A stretch of 26,895 nucleotides of DNA. Origin: a virus. The translations under genes were made by a program, and so were the position numbers. The notes under the pieces are model-generated. The model was not told the DNA's origin and searched no databases. It saw nothing but the letters and a program-made list of their open reading frames with translations. How positions within the stretch are numbered: position 1 is the first letter of the stretch; the number at the start of each line of letters is the position of its first letter. Below, in pieces: positions 22,451-26,895 of the stretch. The stretch covers positions 1-26,895 of the IMG/VR virus record IMGVR_UViG_3300043436_000282; one strand, given 5' to 3'.

Positions 22451-23463
22451 GTGTAACAATTCAGTTCCGTAGGGATACGGCAGCTAACTGGACTTCAGCA
22501 AACCCAACACTTGCTCAAGGTGAGTTTGGTTATGAGACTGATACACTAAAGTATAAGATAGGTACTGGAAGCACAGCTTGGAATAGCCTTGCCTATAGCA
22601 ACCTACGATCTTTGGATGTAGCGACTACCATAAATATGGAAAACAGCGCAATCCCAGCTACACCAGCAGCAAATAGAATGAATATATTTGCAAAATCGCT
22701 AGCTGGTCGTATGTTCCTGAGAACACAAGGGCCAAGCGGAATCACAACACCGCTTCAGCCCTCGTTCTTCCAGAATAATATTATCTTGATTGCGCCCGGT
22801 TCTGGTACTGCTTTGTCAACCTTGGGAAATACAGTTACCTCAGCTGGTACTATCTCCCATCCAACACTTGTTGAAGCATATGGAAACATAGCGAACATAG
22901 TAACTGCTGCTACGGCAAACGCCACGGCTGGAACAGGTACAGCAAGTACGCTGTTTCTGCGTGGCTCTGTTCCTAATGGTGCTAGTGGTTTCTTTTATTG
23001 CGCTAGGCTTGCATTTCCAGACGCAAGCTACAATCAAACAGCAGCAACAACAGGAACTCGTATTTTTGTTGGTCTAACAAACCAGACAATGGCTCTTAGT
23101 GTGGGTGCTGATAACCCAACAGGACATTTCTGTGGCTTCTTTAGACGCCATGTGAATGGCGCAGCACAGGATACCAACTGGCAGTTTGCAACCAAAGACG
23201 GTGCAACGCTATCCTTAGCGGATACTGGCCTTGCATTTACTGCTGGTAAGTTGTACGATTTTTATATTTTCTGTGCGCCAACAGGTAACATTGTTTACTG
23301 GCGTGTAGACAATGTGACAGATAATACAACCGCAGAAGGCTCAACATCCAATAACCTACCCGGCAATACGCAATTGATGCGAGCTGGCTATCAGCTAGCT
23401 ACCATCAATGCAGTCGCCCGAAACACAATGATACAGCGTATCTATGTAGAAACGGATAGATAA
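22447..23463 (+). CDS. Tail fiber / receptor-binding protein with Mtd-like N-terminal domain, 338 aa
   Basis: The N-terminus matches the small beta domain also found at the N-terminus of the Bordetella phage Mtd protein and other fibers: IQFRRDTAANWTSANPTLAQ, GEFGYETDTLKYKIGTGSTA and WNSLAYSNL (residues 5-53). The rest is Ala/Thr/Asn-rich beta protein without a recognisable domain (ASTLFLRGSVPNGASGFFYC, FIFCAPTGNIVYWRVDNVT). It lies in an ATGA overlap with the repeat fiber gene, consistent with shaft and tip. No reverse transcriptase or template repeat of a diversity-generating system was seen nearby. The last base overlaps the next start as TAATG. Confidence 0.8.
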   Translation: MSVTIQFRRDTAANWTSANPTLAQGEFGYETDTLKYKIGTGSTAWNSLAYSNLRSLDVATTINMENSAIPATPAANRMNIFAKSLAGRMFLRTQGPSGITTPLQPSFFQNNIILIAPGSGTALSTLGNTVTSAGTISHPTLVEAYGNIANIVTAATANATAGTGTASTLFLRGSVPNGASGFFYCARLAFPDASYNQTAATTGTRIFVGLTNQTMALSVGADNPTGHFCGFFRRHVNGAAQDTNWQFATKDGATLSLADTGLAFTAGKLYDFYIFCAPTGNIVYWRVDNVTDNTTAEGSTSNNLPGNTQLMRAGYQLATINAVARNTMIQRIYVETDR

Positions 23464-23561
23464 TGGCAAAGAAAACATACAAGTGCAATTGTGGAAAGAC
23501 CACGACATGCACGGGCAAAGATGCCCAGAAAATGATATACCCAAAGAAAGGAAAGAAATGA
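23463..23561 (+). CDS. Cys/Lys-rich mini-protein, 32 aa
   Basis: TAATG start at 23463 and ATGA overlap with the following 26-codon gene. The product MAKKTYKCNCGKTTTCTGKD is basic and carries three Cys (8, 10, 16), a C-x-C-x5-C pattern that could hold a metal with an outside ligand. It resembles the small basic proteins at 16697-17491 in style rather than in sequence. Function unknown. Confidence 0.6.
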   Translation: MAKKTYKCNCGKTTTCTGKDAQKMIYPKKGKK

Positions 23562-23638
23562 AGAAGCCAATGAAGAAGGCTGCTAAGAAGCCAGCCAAAA
23601 AGATGGCGGCTAAGAAGCCAGCCAAGAAGATGTATTGA
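23558..23638 (+). CDS. Lys/Ala/Pro repeat peptide, 26 aa
   Basis: ATG 23558 overlaps the previous stop as ATGA. The 26 residues are almost wholly Lys, Ala and Pro and include a perfect nine-residue duplication AAKKPAKKM (8-16 and 17-25). The KKPAKK motif is like the tails of linker histones and bacterial histone-like proteins, so DNA or RNA binding is possible. It lies 30 bases before the scaffold gene. Low complexity means chance cannot be fully excluded, though overlap junctions and direction agree with neighbours. Confidence 0.55.
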   Translation: MKKPMKKAAKKPAKKMAAKKPAKKMY

Positions 23639-23668
23639 TTTTTTAAACTCTAACGAAAGACACACACT

Positions 23669-24592
23669 ATGAATGAAGAGACTCCCGATATGATGGAACA
23701 ATCCTCCGAGACTCCAGCAGTATCACAGGAACAATCTCTTACATCGACAGCAGAGGACGCTATTCTCGCCCGTGAGAAGGCAGCATTTGATGCGTATGTA
23801 AGAAACCAAGGCATGACAGTTCCTGAAAATTTCAAGGATGCTGGTGCTTGGTTTGAAAGCCTCAAGAATGCCCAGAAGGAATATACCAAGTCACGGCAGG
23901 AAGTAGCGGATCTGAAGAAGAAGTACGAGCAAGCCCCCTCTACAGCAAACCCGGTCAAACAGGAGGCTGTGCCAGCAAAGGAAGAAATTCCTGTCGTACC
24001 AGAGGTACTGAAGATTCCAGAGAAGAAGGTAGAAGAGACACCCAAGGTTGAGCCACAGGTTGCAACCGAGGATGATTGGAAGCAGTGGACCGTTGAGTTC
24101 GCTACCAAGAACGATCTCTCTCCTGAGACTCTGGATACAATCAAGAAGAAGACCAACCTTCCTGAGTCGATCATCAATGAATACATGATGGGCCAGAAGG
24201 CAAAGCTTGAGATGGCTTACACCAAAGCAGCCGAACTAATCGGTGGCAAGGATCAACTTGCCAAGATGTTTGATTGGGCTAGTAAGAATCTATCTCAGGC
24301 TGAACAGGATTCAATCAATCAGAACCTCGCTTCTCCTTCTTGGGATGTCGCTCTCTACGGCTTGCAAGCCAAGTATGCCAAGGCTACTGGTACAAGCAAG
24401 GCAGCGGAACCCAAGCAAACAGCAAAGGGTAAAATCCCTATTGCCAGCACTCAGCAGGGAATTGTCGCTTACCAAACAAAGCGAGAGTTCATGGCTGAGC
24501 GCAATAACCCAATGTTCACTTCTGATCCTAAGTTCCGTAACTATGTGGAACAGCGGATGATGCGAACTGATTTTACAAAACTACCTAAATAA
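23669..24592 (+). CDS. Capsid scaffolding protein, T7 gp9-like, 307 aa
   Basis: Directs procapsid assembly and is removed on maturation. Features: an acidic, disordered N-terminus (NEETPDMMEQSSETP), a Pro/Glu/Lys/Val-rich linker (about residues 88-132), a helical C-terminal half (EYMMGQKAKLEMAYTKAAEL) and a C-terminal block REFMAERNNPMFTSDPKFRNYVEQRM typical of phage scaffolds that contact the capsid. It lies directly upstream of the capsid gene, as in T7 (gp9 before gp10), and is of similar size to gp9. The ribosome binding site is weak (CGAAAG). Confidence comes mainly from position and C-terminal motif. Confidence 0.88.
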   Translation: MNEETPDMMEQSSETPAVSQEQSLTSTAEDAILAREKAAFDAYVRNQGMTVPENFKDAGAWFESLKNAQKEYTKSRQEVADLKKKYEQAPSTANPVKQEAVPAKEEIPVVPEVLKIPEKKVEETPKVEPQVATEDDWKQWTVEFATKNDLSPETLDTIKKKTNLPESIINEYMMGQKAKLEMAYTKAAELIGGKDQLAKMFDWASKNLSQAEQDSINQNLASPSWDVALYGLQAKYAKATGTSKAAEPKQTAKGKIPIASTQQGIVAYQTKREFMAERNNPMFTSDPKFRNYVEQRMMRTDFTKLPK

Positions 24593-24771
24593 TCCGCACC
24601 TGAGACAGCGGATTGACTGAGGACAGCCTATGGGCAAATCCCCCCGCGTGGTAATGGATGGCCCTTGGCTGGACTCACTCAAGCAAGTAGACTCCTTTAG
24701 GAACAATCGAACGATTGAGCTTTCTATTATAGTCTCAAAATTTTAGTCTACTTATATAAGGAATAAACAAC
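24593..24771 (+). promoter_or_regulatory. Structured 179-base leader before the capsid gene
   Basis: No reading frame fills this gap. It holds several inverted repeats: AATCCGC/GCGGATT (24591-24597 with 24608-24614), GGGC-ATCC/GGAT-GCCC (24632-24641 with 24656-24664), the palindrome CAATCG-AA-CGATTG (24704-24717) and the 9-base AAGTAGACT/AGTCTACTT pair. CTGAGACAGC and CTGAGGACAGC are near-repeats at about 24600 and 24617. None is followed by a U-run, so these are not simple terminators. Promoter, RNase processing site or translational control for the most abundant virion protein are all possible. Confidence 0.55.
24685..24753. repeat. 9-bp perfect inverted repeat flanking the capsid promoter/RBS region
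   Basis: AAGTAGACT at 24685-24693 is the exact reverse complement of AGTCTACTT at 24745-24753, with the smaller dyad CAATCGAACGATTG at 24704-24717 inside the loop. The right arm ends just before TATATAAGGA, the ribosome binding site for the capsid gene, so pairing could shield or expose it. TAGTCT also occurs twice in the right part (24730 and 24744 region). Confidence 0.6.
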
Positions 24772-26073
24772 ATGGCTTTTCCAGCTGATAGTTTTACAGA
24801 CGCTACTGACTTTGCACTAAATCGAACTGGTCTTACTGACGCACCCGCTGGTGGCAGCGCAGGAGCTAACAAGCTCTGGCTACCTCTCTGGTCTGGTGAG
24901 GTAATCAACGCTTACGATCAGTTCAATGTTTTCGAGAACCTCGTAACAACCAAGTCACTATCTGGTGGTTTCTCTTATGAGTTCCCAGTAACTGGCACTA
25001 TTGCTCTAAACCCATCATGGGATGCTGGTGAAGAGCTTGGTGGTGGTTCTTCAACCTCAACAACCTTCAAGGTAAACCTTGATAAGCGACCAATGGCCGC
25101 ACACTTTGAGTGCGACAATGTTGACTTGCTCGTTACTCAGTGGGATTACCGCTCTGAGCTAGCTCGTCAGGCTGGTCTAACTCTCGCAAACACCCGTGAT
25201 CGACAGATTGCAGTTTCTATCTGTGCTGCTGCTCTCCTAAGCCCACTCGGTTATGCTTGGAATGCTGCTTCCGGTTCTACTCTAGATCCCCGTGGTCTTG
25301 ATATTGCTAACTTCCCAGCTCCAGCTGTAGTTGATACAACCCAGTTGGCTCCCGGCGCAGCTGTTGCTGCTTGCACTGAAGTAAATGCTCTCAAGATTCT
25401 TGAGGCCATTGAGAACTACATGGTATTCATGCAGAACAACGATTACCCAACTGATCGTGTAATCTGCGCTGTTCCACCAAAGGTCTTCCAAGTCATTCGT
25501 GGTCTTGGCTTGACTCGTTCTGCTGATATTACCACCACACTTGCTGCTGCTGGAAGTGCTGGTAGCAACGGTATTGGTACAAACTTCACCAAGAACCCAA
25601 TGTTCGGTGGTTCTGCTGAGTACGGTGGTCTTGGTGCTCCATACACAATGGGCATGAACAGCCTAAGCGATACTCTCCAGTACATGGGCTGCACCATCAT
25701 CAAGAGCAACCACCTACCTGTTGCTAAGAACTACGCTTCTGCTAACATTGGCTCAACCAAGTATAACCTTGATTTCTCTGAGTTCAATGTCTTCGGCGTA
25801 ATCTTCCAGCCAGAGGCCGTTGCTGGTCTATCACTCATGGGCATGAAGGTTGACACCGTACAGGATGTACGCCGCAACACTCAGTTCACCGTTGCTAGCA
25901 TGATGAAGGGTACTGGCGTTCTTCGTCCAGAACTCTGCCAGATTCTCGTTGGTACTACTAACGATACTGATGCAGATGCTTCTAGCGAAATTGACGCCCG
26001 TGGCGAACTCGCTACCATTGTAGGCGCAAACCTACAGAACGGCTTCGCTGCAGAGTACGCAGTAACTGCCTAA
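24772..26073 (+). CDS. Major capsid protein, T7 gp10-like, 433 aa
   Basis: Forms the icosahedral head (HK97 fold). Sequence signs shared with T7-like capsids: an early LPLWSGEVINAYDQFNVFEN segment (T7 FGGEVLTAFARTSV), FEFPV-type strand (SYEFPVTGTIAL), DKRPMAAHFECDNVDLLVTQWDYRSELARQ, PTDRVICAVPPKVFQVIRGL, and the C-terminal RRNTQFTVASMMKGTGVLRPELC (T7 RANFQADQIIAKYAMGHGGLRPEA). AAGGAATAAACAAC provides the ribosome binding site. The length (433) exceeds gp10A (345), with extra loops in the middle. It ends in a double stop TAATGA. No frameshifted longer form is apparent. Confidence 0.95.
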   Translation: MAFPADSFTDATDFALNRTGLTDAPAGGSAGANKLWLPLWSGEVINAYDQFNVFENLVTTKSLSGGFSYEFPVTGTIALNPSWDAGEELGGGSSTSTTFKVNLDKRPMAAHFECDNVDLLVTQWDYRSELARQAGLTLANTRDRQIAVSICAAALLSPLGYAWNAASGSTLDPRGLDIANFPAPAVVDTTQLAPGAAVAACTEVNALKILEAIENYMVFMQNNDYPTDRVICAVPPKVFQVIRGLGLTRSADITTTLAAAGSAGSNGIGTNFTKNPMFGGSAEYGGLGAPYTMGMNSLSDTLQYMGCTIIKSNHLPVAKNYASANIGSTKYNLDFSEFNVFGVIFQPEAVAGLSLMGMKVDTVQDVRRNTQFTVASMMKGTGVLRPELCQILVGTTNDTDADASSEIDARGELATIVGANLQNGFAAEYAVTA

Positions 26074-26143
26074 TGATCTTATCCGCTTCTGAAAGGGGGT
26101 TTAGTTTGTTTACTAACCTAGCTTGAAGAGGAGGTGATCATTA
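26071..26143 (+). promoter_or_regulatory. Capsid-gp11 intergenic element: long-range repeat and anti-SD match
   Basis: TAATGATC (26071-26078, including the capsid stop) is the exact reverse complement of GATCATTA (26136-26143). Between them lies a hairpin GGTTTAGT/ACTAACC (26098-26118, one bulged T). AGGAGGTGATC at 26129-26139 is an 11-base perfect complement of the usual 3' tail of bacterial 16S rRNA, yet no gene follows it. The only start in reach, GTG 26134, gives nine codons ending in the terminator loop. Confidence 0.5.
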
Positions 26144-26149
26144 TCTACC

Positions 26150-26189
26150 CCCGGCTCCCTTAAGTGGGAGCCGGGTGGTTTTCTTTTTT
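26150..26189 (+). terminator. Strong intrinsic terminator after the capsid gene
   Basis: A 10-bp GC-rich stem CCCGGCTCCC/GGGAGCCGGG encloses a six-base loop TTAAGT, and is followed by TGG and a T-rich run (TTTTCTTTTTT). Position directly after the major capsid gene and before the gp11-like gene corresponds to the T-phi terminator of T7. The next gene's AGGAGG site lies just downstream. Confidence 0.92.
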
Positions 26190-26210
26190 AACTTTTTCTA
26201 AGGAGGCTAT

Positions 26211-26882
26211 ATGGGCTACATTACACGACTGCAAGCAGTCAACCAAATGCTACTGGCTTCGGGTGAGAACCTAGTAGCTGACCTAGAAGGCAACTCAGGT
26301 ATCGACACCGGAATTGCCGAAACCATTCTTGATCAGGTTTCTCTTGATTACCAGATTCGTGGTCTTGCTCATAACAAGCACACACGAAAGCTGAATGCAG
26401 ACTCCAATGGCTATATCTACTTGCCAATGGCAGATGCCGATGAGGGTGATATCATCAGTGCAGAGCTAACTTCATATCATGTAAATGATGATGGTTACAT
26501 GCTCCGCTCAAGAGTCTTGAATGGAACTCCACCAAAACTCTGGAACATGACTGATGATACCGATGTCTGGGAGACAGGAATTGATTATTATGTTGAGATT
26601 GTTAAATTCATTCCTTGGGAACAGGTCGATACAGCTACGCAGCGATCCATCATGGCAACCGCTGCACGGCAATACCAGATCATGGTTCAGGGTGATGAAG
26701 GTTCTGATGCATTCTTGGCCTATCAGGAGCAGCTACACAGCATCCGTGGTCGTGCATCCAATGTCAACAACCGCAAGAAGAATATTCTAAGATCAGGCGA
26801 TCCATACTTGAGATCCGCCGTCTATCGCAACATGTACCTGAATGATCCAAATAGATTCCGGTACTGGAGAACAAGAGGATAA
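26211..26882 (+). CDS. Tail tubular protein A, T7 gp11-like, 223 aa
   Basis: A component of the short tail tube that attaches to the portal. The N-terminal LQAVNQMLLASGENLVADLEG aligns with T7 gp11 [21 protein letters not shown]. The middle VSLDYQIRGLAHNKHTRKLN, NGYIYLPMAD and the late AARQYQIMVQGDEGSDAFLAYQ blocks correspond to gp11 segments. The C-terminus is basic (NRFRYWRTRG). Size is close to gp11 (196). AGGAGG lies about 5 bases upstream of ATG 26211, after the terminator. It directly follows the capsid gene, as in T7. Confidence 0.92.
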   Translation: MGYITRLQAVNQMLLASGENLVADLEGNSGIDTGIAETILDQVSLDYQIRGLAHNKHTRKLNADSNGYIYLPMADADEGDIISAELTSYHVNDDGYMLRSRVLNGTPPKLWNMTDDTDVWETGIDYYVEIVKFIPWEQVDTATQRSIMATAARQYQIMVQGDEGSDAFLAYQEQLHSIRGRASNVNNRKKNILRSGDPYLRSAVYRNMYLNDPNRFRYWRTRG

Positions 26883-26885
26883 TTC

Positions 26886-26895
26886 ATGGCCCCAA
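26886..26895 (+). CDS. Start of next gene (probably tail tubular protein B), truncated by window edge
   Basis: ATG 26886 follows the gp11-like stop by three bases, with AGAGGA about 9 bases upstream; only MAP is inside the window. Identity is inferred from T7 gene order (gp12 after gp11), not from its sequence. Confidence 0.45.

Noticed and set aside
22447-23463. A possible diversity-generating retroelement target, because of the Mtd-like N-terminal domain.
   Set aside because: No reverse transcriptase, accessory protein or adenine-rich template repeat was seen in the window, and the C-terminus has no repeated variable segment copy nearby.
23405-24186. Long minus-strand frames opposite the mini-proteins and scaffold (including a Leu/Phe-rich, membrane-like one).
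   Set aside because: They are the antisense of Lys/Glu-rich codons, which read as Phe/Leu/Ser on the other strand. All supported genes here are on the + strand.
24772-26089. A T7-like frameshift making a longer minor capsid form.
   Set aside because: The capsid ends in a double stop (TAATGA), no slippery heptamer was seen before it, and no extended frame follows past the terminator.
1-26895. tRNA genes, CRISPR arrays and insertion sequences.
   Set aside because: None was seen by eye: no cloverleaf with a GGTTCGA-type arm, no spaced short repeats outside fiber genes, no transposase motifs. A dedicated tRNA search was not possible here.

Overview
The window is a tightly packed, single-strand (+) stretch of a tailed-phage genome of the T7 supergroup (podovirus morphology, Autographivirales-like). 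The diagnostic genes are a T7-type single-subunit RNA polymerase (5' end cut by the window), a gp2.5-like single-strand DNA-binding protein, a primase-helicase, a family A DNA polymerase, a gp6-like exonuclease, a gp8-like portal, a scaffold, a gp10-like capsid and a gp11-like tail tube protein. A B12-dependent ribonucleotide reductase and ThyX are typical of T7-like phages from aquatic habitats. The host cannot be named from this sequence, and no integrase, lysogeny gene, tRNA or CRISPR array was seen.

Layout. 1-4424: RNA polymerase, two small unknowns, a calcineurin-type phosphoesterase, a small unknown, SSB and a RusA-type resolvase, closed by a hairpin-plus-U-run terminator at 4423-4457. 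4470-6343: ThyX, a deaminase-fold protein and a run of mini-genes, several below 60 codons. 6347-14412: primase-helicase, DNA polymerase, a DUF4406-like protein, a possible permuted NlpC/P60-like protein, a dNMP-kinase-like P-loop protein, exonuclease, dUTPase and NrdJ. 14420-16704: two small proteins, a charged coiled-coil protein and the portal. 16697-17491: four consecutive very small basic proteins, three of them with cysteines. 17488-23463: five genes for probable fiber or adhesin proteins, including a 1208-residue protein with an internal duplication. 23463-26895: two tiny basic peptides, scaffold, a structured 179-base leader, major capsid, a strong terminator, tail tubular protein A and the first codons of the next gene.

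How it fits together. The phage polymerase would transcribe the middle and late genes. The replisome (SSB, primase-helicase, polymerase, exonuclease, resolvase) is fed by a broad nucleotide set (NrdJ, dUTPase, deaminase-like protein, ThyX, kinase-like protein). Head assembly genes follow T7 order, except that a block of about 7 kb of small basic proteins and adhesins sits between portal and scaffold. Genes are joined almost everywhere by ATGA, GTGA or TAATG overlaps. The only non-coding stretches of note are 3254-3311, 4425-4469, 24593-24771 and 26074-26210; no gene-free stretch exceeds 300 bases.

The most unusual points are the displaced adhesin/small-protein block, the cluster of cysteine/lysine-rich mini-proteins, the mosaic duplicated fiber gene, a DNA polymerase lacking most of the thioredoxin-binding insertion, and the structured non-coding segments on both sides of the capsid gene.
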